Source: a virus. Taken from it: a stretch of 50,664 bases of DNA. Both the position numbers and the translations under genes were made by a program. The DNA lies in IMG/VR virus record IMGVR_UViG_3300035698_002915, positions 1-50,664 of that record. One strand, written 5' to 3'. The notes beneath the pieces are model-generated. The model saw only the letters and a program-made list of their open reading frames with translations, ran no database searches and was not told the origin of the DNA. Shown in pieces: positions 17,149-24,971 of this stretch (positions are counted from its first letter, which is position 1; each line of letters begins with the position of its first letter).

Positions 17149-17167
17149 GATAATGATTCGCATTCGC
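17149..17167. promoter_or_regulatory. Fur-box-like sequence
   Basis: GATAATGATTCGCATTCGC matches the 19-base Fur consensus (GATAATGATAATCATTATC) at 14 of 19 positions, with the first nine bases identical. It lies in the control region upstream of the rightward genes. Chance matches happen in AT-rich DNA and no iron-related gene is nearby, so the site is only suggestive. Confidence 0.3.
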
Positions 17168-17427
17168 ATATGGTGGTAGGTTCATGCTTTGTTCACCCTA
17201 TATATGAGAACATAATGGCAACTAAATCTCTCTCTCGTCCACCTCGTTAGCAGTCATCGCCCTATCCCCCACTGAGGTACACCACAGAGACCTGTATTAT
17301 GTTAAGTTCGTGCAAATTCCCGATGCTAGCGCCATACGTTCATAAGAGCATGTTCATAATGGTAGTAATATTGATGTATTTAGTTGATGTATTATTGTTT
17401 TATAGGTCATGTGACTGACATTAGCCC

Positions 17428-17455
17428 TTGTACTGTAATCAATAGCTTGTATACT
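17428..17455 (+). promoter_or_regulatory. Candidate early promoter (sigma-70-like)
   Basis: TATACT (17450-17455) is one base from the TATAAT consensus, with TTG (17428-17430) 16 bases before the box giving a weak -35 (TTGTAC). It precedes the first rightward gene by about 35 bases. The -10 is convincing, the -35 is not. Confidence 0.35.
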
Positions 17456-17491
17456 AAGTATAGAAGTTAACGTAGTAGATAGGAATTGAAT

Positions 17492-17725
17492 ATGGACATT
17501 GATAGCATAGTTTACAAGATCAACGTAGCGTTTAACGGTAAACACGACTTCACGCTGGTACTGGATACAAACAATCACGGCAACGTAGCGCAAGGTAGTG
17601 CAAAGTTTGTTGCCAAGCTGTTAGAAGGTGGGTTGAACCACGAAAGCCAAAATAGCGGCGGTGTTTACAGTGTTGATATGGTCGAAGTTGAAAAGACGGT
17701 AACGACAACAAAGGTTAGGTATTGA
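17492..17725 (+). CDS. First early protein, 77 aa, unknown function
   Basis: Start chosen at ATG 17492, with AGGA seven bases upstream; a TTG two codons earlier also opens the frame. The product is a small, likely alpha/beta protein with no motif I recognise. It is the first gene of the rightward block and is tightly coupled to the next gene (the stop and next start are one base apart). Early small genes of lytic phages often encode host-takeover proteins, but that is only position-based. Confidence 0.6.
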   Translation: MDIDSIVYKINVAFNGKHDFTLVLDTNNHGNVAQGSAKFVAKLLEGGLNHESQNSGGVYSVDMVEVEKTVTTTKVRY

Positions 17726-17726
17726 T

Positions 17727-17999
17727 ATGGGCAAGGGGGTTAGTAATAAGATGTTAGAAGCGCAAGTGACTAGGTTGAATTGGCTTGTTAGCGTGGGTGA
17801 TAGCAGTGACGGGGCTGGTGATTACAACACGTTTGAAGTTGTGCGGGATAACGGCGGGCAACGTGTTGTTAGTTGTTTGCACGGTGTTACTGTTGTTCCG
17901 CAGGATAGAATAGGGGTGGTATTTGACGGCGTGCAAACTTTGATTAGGGGCTATTGGGCTATTGAGGCCATGAATAAAGCGCAGGGGGTTAAGGTATGA
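17727..17999 (+). CDS. Early protein, 90 aa, unknown function
   Basis: Unknown. The product has a Gly/Asp-rich, alternating hydrophobic sequence suggesting a small beta fold and no enzyme signature. The stop overlaps the next gene's start as ATGA, so the four first genes are one translationally coupled early unit. Codon use matches neighbours. Confidence 0.6.
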   Translation: MGKGVSNKMLEAQVTRLNWLVSVGDSSDGAGDYNTFEVVRDNGGQRVVSCLHGVTVVPQDRIGVVFDGVQTLIRGYWAIEAMNKAQGVKV

Positions 18000-18319
18000 A
18001 GCGGTTTAAATTGAGTATGAGTAACGCAAGTGACACGCCGTCAAGTGTTAGCGATTGCCAGCGTTTGGGTTGGATTGAGTACACAGCAACACGTAGCTAT
18101 CAAGGTGGGCAAATTGTCAACGGTAGGTTTAGCGTTGCAAGCGGGCTAGGGTTAAATAATAGTGATTTGTTAGTATTCGATCACGATGAAAATGATTTGA
18201 TCACGATTGACGGCCTAGCGTGGGTTTGGGTCGAAGTGTTAACCGCTAGCTCTGGTGATTTTAATGGCGCGGTTGGTTTTCCAGCGTTTAAAAGTATCAG
18301 AGGCGGGCGTAGGACATGA
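17996..18319 (+). CDS. Early protein, 107 aa, unknown function
   Basis: Unknown. The start overlaps the previous stop (ATGA) and its stop overlaps the start of a 28-codon gene. The sequence has a Ser-rich N-terminus, an acidic centre (FDHDENDL), then a hydrophobic strand with three Val/Trp residues. No recognised domain. Member of the coupled early cluster. Confidence 0.6.
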   Translation: MKRFKLSMSNASDTPSSVSDCQRLGWIEYTATRSYQGGQIVNGRFSVASGLGLNNSDLLVFDHDENDLITIDGLAWVWVEVLTASSGDFNGAVGFPAFKSIRGGRRT

Positions 18320-18402
18320 TTAAGGTGTTAGCAGAGTTTGCGGTTTTAGTCGTGTTCTTTGGCGGGTGTGTGTTGTTGTTGTCGGTTAGGGTTGGAATGT
18401 AA
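18316..18402 (+). CDS. Tiny membrane peptide, 28 aa
   Basis: A 28-codon reading frame starting in an ATGA overlap with the previous gene's stop. It encodes one hydrophobic helix (about residues 4-25) with a basic end, so it would insert in the inner membrane. The overlap and the hydrophobic pattern support translation, but such short frames can occur by chance. Confidence 0.45.
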   Translation: MIKVLAEFAVLVVFFGGCVLLLSVRVGM

Positions 18403-18447
18403 AACGCCAACAACATAAAATGCAAATAATTACAATTAAGTTAGCAT

Positions 18448-18477
18448 AAGGGGTTTACATGGGTTAGAAGATAGAAT
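18448..18477 (+). promoter_or_regulatory. Weak promoter candidate
   Basis: A TTTACA-like box is followed about 17 bases later by TAGTAT, then a leader of some 90 bases to the next gene. It lies in the only sizeable gap of the early cluster and would drive the single gene that ends in a terminator. Weak matches, so low confidence. Confidence 0.25.
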
Positions 18478-18566
18478 AGTATAAACATACGCTAAGGGGT
18501 TAGGCGGCTGGCAAGGTGCTAGCGAATTGACCTAGAAAACTTAAAGCTTTGAAAGGCTAGAATAAC

Positions 18567-19391
18567 ATGAACGATGTAAACACAACAAACGAAAACACAT
18601 CAGACCAAGCGCAAAACGGTAACACCAACAATGAATACCCTGAGATTATCAGTGTACAAGATCTGAAGTCTGACCCGTCGGCGTTCATTGCTAACGTCTC
18701 TGAAGCGGGCGAAGGTATTCCAGATAATCGCCATTTCCGTAACTTCGATACGCCTGACCAGTTGCCGGATGATTTCCAAGTCGTTATTGATCCACGCGAT
18801 AGCGGTTCATTCAAAGATAAGCCAGCGTTGTTCACGTATGCTATGCCGACTTTTGAAAGCATCATGGCACTGGGTGATAAGGGCCAGAATTTTGTTGAAA
18901 GCTGTGTTGATAGTATCCTGACGCGCAAAGCTGCTGCATATGCTACGGCTGTTAACCGTGATAACGGCGCGTTCAATATGCCTTTGGAAGTTATGGCATG
19001 GCTTGAAACAGCAAAGCCAGCTAGCTCTGGTGTACGGGCGCTGTCTAAGAAGGGTTGGACTGCAATCAATGGCGCGATTGTGGACGCTATCAATTCGCTT
19101 TACAAAGGCAAAAACCACCCTTTGCGCATTAACAAGAAAGAGCTAACGCATTGTATGTCAGATGCAAAGTTTGCTGAGTTGTCGCACCCTGCGATTAAGA
19201 ATTGGGATAACATCTTTGCGCGGGCAGAGGCTTTGATTTTGGAAAAGGTGGCAACACCTGATTTGGACGGCGATAACAAGCCTATCGTTTTGGACGCGGT
19301 AAAAGATATCGCTATCTTGACCAAGTGGAAAGCAACGCGGGACCAGTCTAAAGATATGCCAGAGCTTGAAATTACTAGCTTGGACTTCTAA
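18567..19391 (+). CDS. Abundant early protein candidate, 274 aa, unknown function
   Basis: Unknown. The N-terminal 25 residues are low-complexity (Asn, Thr, Gln); the rest is mixed alpha/beta with helical stretches. The C-terminus ends in an acidic-then-hydrophobic peptide (MPELEITSLDF), a pattern seen in single-stranded DNA-binding protein tails, although the body shows no OB-fold motif I can identify. It is a single gene between a gap and a strong terminator, as expected for a highly expressed early protein. Better supported as coding than as any function. Confidence 0.6.
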   Translation: MNDVNTTNENTSDQAQNGNTNNEYPEIISVQDLKSDPSAFIANVSEAGEGIPDNRHFRNFDTPDQLPDDFQVVIDPRDSGSFKDKPALFTYAMPTFESIMALGDKGQNFVESCVDSILTRKAAAYATAVNRDNGAFNMPLEVMAWLETAKPASSGVRALSKKGWTAINGAIVDAINSLYKGKNHPLRINKKELTHCMSDAKFAELSHPAIKNWDNIFARAEALILEKVATPDLDGDNKPIVLDAVKDIAILTKWKATRDQSKDMPELEITSLDF

Positions 19392-19422
19392 GCTAGCGTT
19401 AAGTTAACACGATAACACAGTT

Positions 19423-19460
19423 TAAGACGTTAGGGTTTAAAAGCTCTAGCGTCTTTTTTT
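19423..19460 (+). terminator. Rho-independent terminator
   Basis: An imperfect stem (AAGACGTTAG / CTAGCGTCTT, one mismatch) with a 7-10 base loop, directly followed by seven T residues. It is the clearest intrinsic terminator in the window and closes the first early transcription unit. Confidence 0.8.
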
Positions 19461-19937
19461 ATGTCAAAAGTAAATCTAGGAATTACCAGTTACACCCAAA
19501 ACCCGCACCCTATGATCTGGATATCCTGCGTTTGAATTGTGCTAGCGTCGCGTTAGGTGTTATAAGAGGGCAGTAAAGGCGGTTTTAGGGTTCAAAGTAA
19601 ATAAAATAGTTAAGGTTAATCGAGGGGTTAACTATTCAACCCAGTGTCGGCCTACCATACTGTACTGCCTAGCAAGAGTTAATGAATTTGAGGGTTACCG
19701 TGATTAGTCGGTTAACTTTGGGACAAGATCACGGTGTTAGCTTAGATAATTGACAGAGGGGCCAAGATCATCGGGGGGACATTTTTGGAGTAGTGTTGTC
19801 TTGTTTGTTTATTCTTTGTAATTTAGGCCAGATTAGGCAAACTAATGCTTGCACGGTTTGTGGATTAGTCTAGGGTAGGTGGTAGATACTTTGAACAGTG
19901 CGGGACAGGCCCCGACGGATTAACAGGTGTGATATAT
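19461..19937. other. Gap of about 480 bases between early units, candidate promoter or origin region
   Basis: No gene seen. It holds a perfect nine-base inverted repeat, AATAGTTAA (19605-19613) with TTAACTATT (19628-19636), in AT-rich sequence, a TTGACA at 19749-19754 without a good -10, a run of six G near 19772, and T-rich DNA before the next gene. A second early/middle promoter is expected here because the preceding terminator would stop transcription. An origin is possible. Confidence 0.5.
19605..19636. repeat. Nine-base inverted repeat
   Basis: AATAGTTAA and TTAACTATT are separated by 14 bases. The arrangement would suit a dimeric protein operator or a small hairpin in the leader of the second early unit. 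No protein for it is identified. Confidence 0.45.
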
Positions 19938-21071
19938 ATGCAACAGTTAGACAAGACGTTAACGACCGATGAACAGAATGAAATTGCTAGGGTGTTAGAT
20001 GCTGAAAAGGTCATCAAGGACGCTGCGTTGGTAGCTAAATCCAAAGTGACTAAGCACGCCAAGAATGCAGAGACGTTAAAATCTTGGCGTGGTTACGGTG
20101 AGTTAACTAGGCGGGTTGCCTTTGACTTTGAAGGTTCGTTAGAAGTCGCAGCAGAACGTGCAAGCTATGCTAGTATTTTGCAGGACATTGGAAAGATTAA
20201 ATATTCTAGCGGTGTACAAAACACGTTAGAGATAAGTTATTGTAACAGGACGGGCCAGCCTATTGGGGTGGCGTTTGTTCCTAGCGACGGTTTGGCGTAT
20301 AGCTCAAGCATAGCGCCGCAATGGTTGCAAACTGGCCCCGATGCACTAGCAAACCATGTCAAGACTACGCCGCTAGCTTATACGGTTTATCTAATCAACA
20401 AGACATTGCCTAGCGTAGAATTAGACAATCATAGCGGCGTAGGTCAGATTGACACAGTGGAAGCTATCAACGAACGGGTTAAGATGCTAGCGGCGTTGTA
20501 TGCTGTACTAGGTGGTGACAGTGATAGCGAAACAGAAATTAACGATTGTGCAACGCTGGTTAACTCGCTTCAAACTGCCTTGTGGGTTAACAGTAAATTA
20601 GCTAAAGTCGCTATCAGTCACAAATTCGGTGTGATGTACCAGCGCAACACAGCGGATTTGTTAACACTTTGTAAGGCGCTAGTGGATCGTAACGTGTTAG
20701 AAAAGCTACATCTAGCCTTGACGGTAAAGCAATTTAAAGACGGGTTGAATATGTGGGTCGGTAACGTTTTAGGTCGGTTAACTGAAAGCCCTATGACACG
20801 AGGGGCTAGCGCGTTCGGTTCAATCACGTTATCGGATGCTGATACGTTAGAGCTAGCAGAGAATAAAATCGCTATCGCTATGAATGAAATTAGCTATGTG
20901 ACTGTTAATGGAAAGCAATCTATGCCATTAGGTAACGCGACGAATGCAGCGGCGTTTAGTAACATACCTAAAGAACGCAAGTCTAACGTTACAGGGTTTG
21001 CAAAGAACATGAAACGCGCGACTGAGACAAAAGTTAATGCCAGCGCGTTAGGGAATATCTTCGATGCCTAA
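19938..21071 (+). CDS. Early/middle protein, 377 aa, unknown function
   Basis: Unknown. I use ATG 19938, with AGGTG eight bases upstream; a GTG three codons earlier is also open. The protein is mostly helical with no recognised motif, and ends in the peptide SALGNIFDA. A very similar end (EALGDIF) closes the 239-residue protein at 26372-27091, so both may use it to dock on the same partner. It overlaps the start of the next gene by eight bases and is upstream of the helicase, so a replication role is possible. Confidence 0.6.
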   Translation: MQQLDKTLTTDEQNEIARVLDAEKVIKDAALVAKSKVTKHAKNAETLKSWRGYGELTRRVAFDFEGSLEVAAERASYASILQDIGKIKYSSGVQNTLEISYCNRTGQPIGVAFVPSDGLAYSSSIAPQWLQTGPDALANHVKTTPLAYTVYLINKTLPSVELDNHSGVGQIDTVEAINERVKMLAALYAVLGGDSDSETEINDCATLVNSLQTALWVNSKLAKVAISHKFGVMYQRNTADLLTLCKALVDRNVLEKLHLALTVKQFKDGLNMWVGNVLGRLTESPMTRGASAFGSITLSDADTLELAENKIAIAMNEISYVTVNGKQSMPLGNATNAAAFSNIPKERKSNVTGFAKNMKRATETKVNASALGNIFDA

Positions 21072-21372
21072 AGCTAACAATAACGGACAAGTCAAAAACC
21101 CTTTTATTGACGTTACAATGCCTTCAATGCAAGCCTATGATAGCTTGCCAGCGCCCTTGCGTAAAGTGCTAGGGAATGCGCCCTATGCTTATGCTAGTGA
21201 GGACACTTTGAACAATTGGATTGACTGGTGCGGGCGTTATCCTGAGTTACTAGCGCGTGGTAGTTTAGCTAATTTACTAGCTGACGCGCTCCAGACTGCG
21301 TATGATAAAGAACGGTTATCTAACGTGCCGCTATCTATCGCAATGGCCCCTTACAAGAAAATAGGATACTAA
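21064..21372 (+). CDS. Small protein upstream of helicase, 102 aa
   Basis: Unknown. It overlaps the previous gene and ends four bases before the helicase gene, so all three are cotranslated. The product is a soluble, helical, Pro/Leu-containing protein (PAPLRKVLGNAPYAYAS) without a recognised domain. A replication accessory protein is a guess from context. Confidence 0.6.
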   Translation: MPKANNNGQVKNPFIDVTMPSMQAYDSLPAPLRKVLGNAPYAYASEDTLNNWIDWCGRYPELLARGSLANLLADALQTAYDKERLSNVPLSIAMAPYKKIGY

Positions 21373-21376
21373 TACA

Positions 21377-23578
21377 ATGGCTAGTTTATTTGCAAAAATC
21401 GCAGAGCTTAACGACGCAAAAGCGGCGCAGAAAGCCAAGGACCACGCGGCGAAAATCAAGAACAAAGTTGATGACGCTATCGCGTTTTCGCTAGGACTTG
21501 ATCAAGAGACGCTAGCCCGTGCCGAATTGCTAGATAGTAATCTAGCTAGCCTTGAGGAAGTCGCAAACCGTTACCAAGGGGCTAGCGTAGACTGGGGTGA
21601 CGGTAACGCCGATGGCAATGGTGACCACGGGCCAAGTTTGATTGACGGTTACAAGGACACGGGCGCAGATACCCACGCGGCGCTGTACGCAGAACAAGCG
21701 GACCCTAGCCAGCCTGACGGTATCCCACAAATTGCACAACAGCCTGTTGAGGACGCTAAGGACAGCCTTTTCATTAAAGCTAAAGCGGAAGCTAAGGCCA
21801 CGCCAGCCCCATCACGTAAAGATGTTAAGCTTAACGTCAAACAGCAGCTTGCAATCACGACGGCGTTAACTAGCGCTTACAGCAATATCATTGGGTATGC
21901 TGGTAGCGGCAAGACAACTACTGTTATGGAATTGGTAGCGCAGTTGATTGACGGGGACAAAATTCAACGTATCTGTGACAGTGGTGTTGCGTTAGAGACA
22001 ATCCAGCATTTGATGATGAACAGCCAGCACTACAATTTTGCTATGTGTGCGTTTACTGGCCTAGCGGTTAAAGCGCTGCGTCGTTCTGTTCCTAACGAAT
22101 ACAAGTCTAACTGTTACACGATACACAAACTAATCGACTTTGGACCTGTTGAACGTGAGGTGTTACCGTCGGCAGAGGAAGTGCGTATTCGGGGTATTGA
22201 CCCTAACGTACCGATTAACAAAAAATTCTTTGAGCCTAGGAAGCATGGCGGACAGTGTGAACGCTGGGACGCTAAGAAGCGTAAAAACGTCGCTTGCTCA
22301 AAACATGCTCAAGGGGCTAACCCGACGGAAATTATCGCAGAGCTACCATTTGATTTTATTATCATCGACGAGGTTAGCATGTTAGGGACTAAGCTCTGGA
22401 CCATGTTACTAGATGCCTTGCCAGAGAATTGCCGTATTATTACCATCGGGGATATTGCGCAATTACCACCAGTAATGGACGTTCCTATTCAACCTTTGTT
22501 GCTAGCCCAATGGCCGACAACTGAGCTAACAGAGATTTACCGTCAGAAAGACGGCGATATGATTAGTAACGCTAACGCAATCCGCCAGTGTGAAAAGCCT
22601 ATACCGTCAGAGCATTTCAAATTGATGAAAATTGATACCGAAGAAAGTATCGCACAGAAACAGGTGTTAGAATACATTCAAAAAGAGTTTAAAGAAGGGC
22701 GCTATGACCCTGAGTTAGATATCTTGATTACGCCTATGAACGTGGGGTTGATCGGCCAAGAAATGATGAACGTGTTAACGCGTCAATTCGCTAACCCAAA
22801 TAATCCAACTGTTAACATCAAGACAATGCGTGGGCAGAAAAGACTAGCTAAGAACGACCGTGTGCTATGTATCAAGAACGATAATGAAATGGGTATCTAT
22901 AACGGGATGCTAGGCTGGGTTAGCGAGATATCGTTAAACGCTGGTATGGGTAAGTTTGTCTCTGGTTCACATGGCGCTGGCATAGATGAAGATGATTTTG
23001 ACGTTGGCGCTGCAATAGGTAACATGGCAGCTAACCAGAAAAAAGCCGCCGAAGCGCGTAAAGTTAACGCAATGTTTGGCGGTAACCTAGTTAGTCCTGA
23101 TTTGTTAGGCGCGGAAGGTAGCACCAAGGACGAGGAAGGAACAGGCCAGCGCCGTAGCTCGCACTGTGTTCACACGCAGTTTGACTATGAGGTAGAAGAC
23201 GACCCTACAGGCTCTAGCAGCTTTCATTCCTTGGGTACTAGCGGACAGATCGAGAATTTGATCCCTGCGTGGTGGATTACTATTCACAAGTCACAAGGTA
23301 GCGGGTTTAGGAATGTTTATATCTTGCTACATAACACGGCTGCGAAGATGTTGTGTAATGAGTTACTGTATACGGCGGTTACACGTTGCATTGAAAACGT
23401 TACTATCTTTACCACTAACTACGCGTTTAATAAATGCCTCAAGCATCAAAAGATCAAGGGCGCTACGTTAGATGAGAAAATTCAAAGCTACATTACTAGC
23501 TACATGGCGAAAGTCAAAGAGCAAGAGTTAGCAGAGATATTCATCCCACAAGCTAGCGATTACACGGGGAGTTTGTAA
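21377..23578 (+). CDS. SF1 DNA helicase, Dda/RecD-like
   Basis: A 733-residue superfamily 1B-type helicase (5'-3' unwinding in known relatives). Motif I is GYAGSGKT (173-180), motif II IIDEVSML (near 328), motif III GDIAQLPPV (near 357), motif V ITIHKSQGSGF (near 634) and motif VI LYTAVTR (near 664). The first 170 residues are an extra N-terminal region with an acidic, Gly/Asp-rich patch (WGDGNADGNGDHG), not part of the core. A low-complexity insert at about residues 530-620 lies between the RecA folds. It probably unwinds DNA at forks or origins, as T4 Dda does, in the same operon as the replication genes. Confidence 0.9.
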   Translation: MASLFAKIAELNDAKAAQKAKDHAAKIKNKVDDAIAFSLGLDQETLARAELLDSNLASLEEVANRYQGASVDWGDGNADGNGDHGPSLIDGYKDTGADTHAALYAEQADPSQPDGIPQIAQQPVEDAKDSLFIKAKAEAKATPAPSRKDVKLNVKQQLAITTALTSAYSNIIGYAGSGKTTTVMELVAQLIDGDKIQRICDSGVALETIQHLMMNSQHYNFAMCAFTGLAVKALRRSVPNEYKSNCYTIHKLIDFGPVEREVLPSAEEVRIRGIDPNVPINKKFFEPRKHGGQCERWDAKKRKNVACSKHAQGANPTEIIAELPFDFIIIDEVSMLGTKLWTMLLDALPENCRIITIGDIAQLPPVMDVPIQPLLLAQWPTTELTEIYRQKDGDMISNANAIRQCEKPIPSEHFKLMKIDTEESIAQKQVLEYIQKEFKEGRYDPELDILITPMNVGLIGQEMMNVLTRQFANPNNPTVNIKTMRGQKRLAKNDRVLCIKNDNEMGIYNGMLGWVSEISLNAGMGKFVSGSHGAGIDEDDFDVGAAIGNMAANQKKAAEARKVNAMFGGNLVSPDLLGAEGSTKDEEGTGQRRSSHCVHTQFDYEVEDDPTGSSSFHSLGTSGQIENLIPAWWITIHKSQGSGFRNVYILLHNTAAKMLCNELLYTAVTRCIENVTIFTTNYAFNKCLKHQKIKGATLDEKIQSYITSYMAKVKEQELAEIFIPQASDYTGSL

Positions 23579-23618
23579 GATGGGAATAGGTAGCATTCTT
23601 GGAAAAGGAGATTATTCA

Positions 23619-24044
23619 ATGGGAGATAACAGCTTGTCAAGCAATGAGGAAACGTGGGTAGGCGTTAACGTTTGCGATACTTGCGGTTTAAGATTTTGTG
23701 AGTGTTACGCAGTTGACATTGAGACGTACACGAAAGAAAACGTTAAAGTACTAGCCTTTGGCAACTCTGCGCAAGTTAATTATGAGTTACTAAGCGCGCT
23801 AGGGCCAGAGTGTGCGGTTATTATCGTTGACTCTATGACGGCGTTGGCAGAGGAACGGGTTAACTCTTATTTTGAGACAAGCGCGATATCTAAACAGCTA
23901 GACTTGAGCCGTCCTGAAATCTTTGCGATAGCCTACTCTGATCCTGTTACCGAGGACTTCCGACTACCTACGCATAAAAGTGAGCGACACGTAGCTTTCC
24001 AAGGTAACCCAACAAAACCTAGTAACAGGAAGAAAGGACGTTAA
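23619..24044 (+). CDS. Zn-binding-like small protein, 141 aa
   Basis: Two starts are possible: ATG 23580, and ATG 23619, which has AGGAG eight bases upstream; I choose the second. Near the N-terminus there are CDTCG and CEC Cys pairs (a Cys-x2-Cys and a Cys-x-Cys about ten residues apart) suggesting a metal-binding knuckle. The rest is alpha/beta with an acidic centre and a basic tail ending KPSNRKKGR. Function unknown. Confidence 0.55.
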   Translation: MGDNSLSSNEETWVGVNVCDTCGLRFCECYAVDIETYTKENVKVLAFGNSAQVNYELLSALGPECAVIIVDSMTALAEERVNSYFETSAISKQLDLSRPEIFAIAYSDPVTEDFRLPTHKSERHVAFQGNPTKPSNRKKGR

Positions 24045-24045
24045 C

Positions 24046-24411
24046 ATGGTTAATAAGATAGCTGGCATGAACCGCCCGTTAATAGGTGAAGTGCGTTTAG
24101 TCCGTGCTTTGAAAGATGCTCCCAAGAGCGAGGTAGCAGGGTTTATCTGGTACGTTAAGCAGTGCGTTGATAACAAAAGTTATAACGTAGGCTGGAAAAC
24201 GCTAGGGCGCTACGATGATAAAGAGGTCGCGATCAGACACGTTAGTTTATTGAACGGGCAGGAGCAAAATCCTGTTAAGGTAAAAGGAACAGCGCTGCAA
24301 GAGCTTTCCAAAGTTTCTTTTAAGCTGTCCGTTATCAGAGACTCTAACGTCCACAAAGTACGCCGACGGGCTAAAAGCAGTATCGAATGGATTCCTGAAT
24401 TGGAGTTCTAG
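24046..24411 (+). CDS. Small basic protein, 121 aa, unknown function
   Basis: Unknown. A basic, alpha/beta protein ending in an acidic-hydrophobic tail (WIPELEF), which echoes the C-terminus of the 274-residue early protein (ITSLDF). It is the last gene before the structured element at 24419. It uses a TAG stop. Confidence 0.6.
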   Translation: MVNKIAGMNRPLIGEVRLVRALKDAPKSEVAGFIWYVKQCVDNKSYNVGWKTLGRYDDKEVAIRHVSLLNGQEQNPVKVKGTALQELSKVSFKLSVIRDSNVHKVRRRAKSSIEWIPELEF

Positions 24412-24418
24412 CGGCTTT

Positions 24419-24558
24419 CGTGTGGAATGTGGTAGCGATTGACTTGTATTTCGCGGTGAGACAAGGGTGGCCAAAGGCAAGCCCGTAGGGTTTGTCGCAG
24501 GCTGTAAGCCGATCACCTCGAAACTTGAAGTCAATTGTTAACGCAAAGGTTCCACGCG
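24419..24558 (-). ncRNA. Repeated structured element, copy 2
   Basis: Best aligned with the other copies when read on the minus strand, opposite to the flanking genes. The closing stem joins CGTGTGGAA (24419-24427, plus strand) to TTCCACGCG (24550-24558), eight of nine pairs. An inner stem joins ATTGACTT (24438-24445) to AAGTCAAT (24528-24535), extended by TTTCG/CGAAA and GGTGA/TCACC. Inside are the hairpin GGCTGTAAGCC (24500-24510) and a CCC-GTA-GGG hairpin (24482-24490), the family's three-base-loop arm. Sequence outside the stems matches the copy at 49680-49809 closely. Functional strand unknown. Confidence 0.65.
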
Positions 24559-24627
24559 TAAAGACCAGCGGTAACATAAACTAACACATTAACTAAACAA
24601 AGTTCTACCACCCTGTAAATTAGATAT

Positions 24628-24657
24628 TGACAGTCAAGTTACAATCTGTCACTGTCA
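24628..24657. promoter_or_regulatory. Inverted repeat before the lysis genes, possible operator
   Basis: TGACAGT (24628-24634) and ACTGTCA (24651-24657) are perfect inverted arms 16 bases apart, overlapping a TTGACA (24627-24632). No -10 box is at the usual spacing. It precedes the 84-aa protein and amidase genes and could be an operator or a small leader hairpin. Confidence 0.4.
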
Positions 24658-24701
24658 TATTAACAGAGCAATTAAGCACTAGATGCTAGCTAAGGAATCA
24701 A

Positions 24702-24956
24702 ATGTCAAAAACGATAACAAGCACCATTCATTACATAGGAGGCGCAGTTACCGTCGATATCTCTGACACGTCCGAAGGGTTCTTTCATCGCGTCAATGAT
24801 AACGTCGCCAAGCTAACTGGCGAATGGTCAGGCTACGAATTTATTTCTGGTATCGGTAACTATGCCCATTGCACAGAATATTTCGCTGGCGTGCTACCAA
24901 CAGAAACTTTGTTTGCCGTTAAAGCCTACGAAGCAACCCCCGCCCAACAGGGCTAA
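24702..24956 (+). CDS. Small protein upstream of the amidase, 84 aa
   Basis: Unknown. It looks like a beta-rich small protein (alternating Thr/Val/Ile), ending in a Pro/Gln tail. It lies 15 bases before the amidase gene and probably shares its mRNA, so a role linked to lysis or to the amidase is possible but unproven. Confidence 0.55.
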   Translation: MSKTITSTIHYIGGAVTVDISDTSEGFFHRVNDNVAKLTGEWSGYEFISGIGNYAHCTEYFAGVLPTETLFAVKAYEATPAQQG

Positions 24957-24971
24957 CATAAGGACTTTACT

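Larger units (their letters stand above)
16719..17491. other. Divergent control region between late (leftward) and early (rightward) blocks
   Basis: About 770 bases without a gene. From the left it holds: the late-leader inverted repeat (16721-16794); small stems near 16797-16850; a tract from about 16870 to 17040 in which the plus strand is very poor in G and rich in C and T; AT-rich DNA near 17060-17110; a Fur-box-like site at 17149-17167; and a possible early promoter ending near 17455. The only small reading frame I saw is an 11-codon one near 17215 without a good ribosome site. The strand asymmetry and AT-rich patches would also suit a replication origin; this is inference. Confidence 0.7.

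Noticed and set aside
24419-24558. Hammerhead-type ribozyme
   Set aside because: The core CTGATGA and GAAA segments are absent in all five copies, on either strand.
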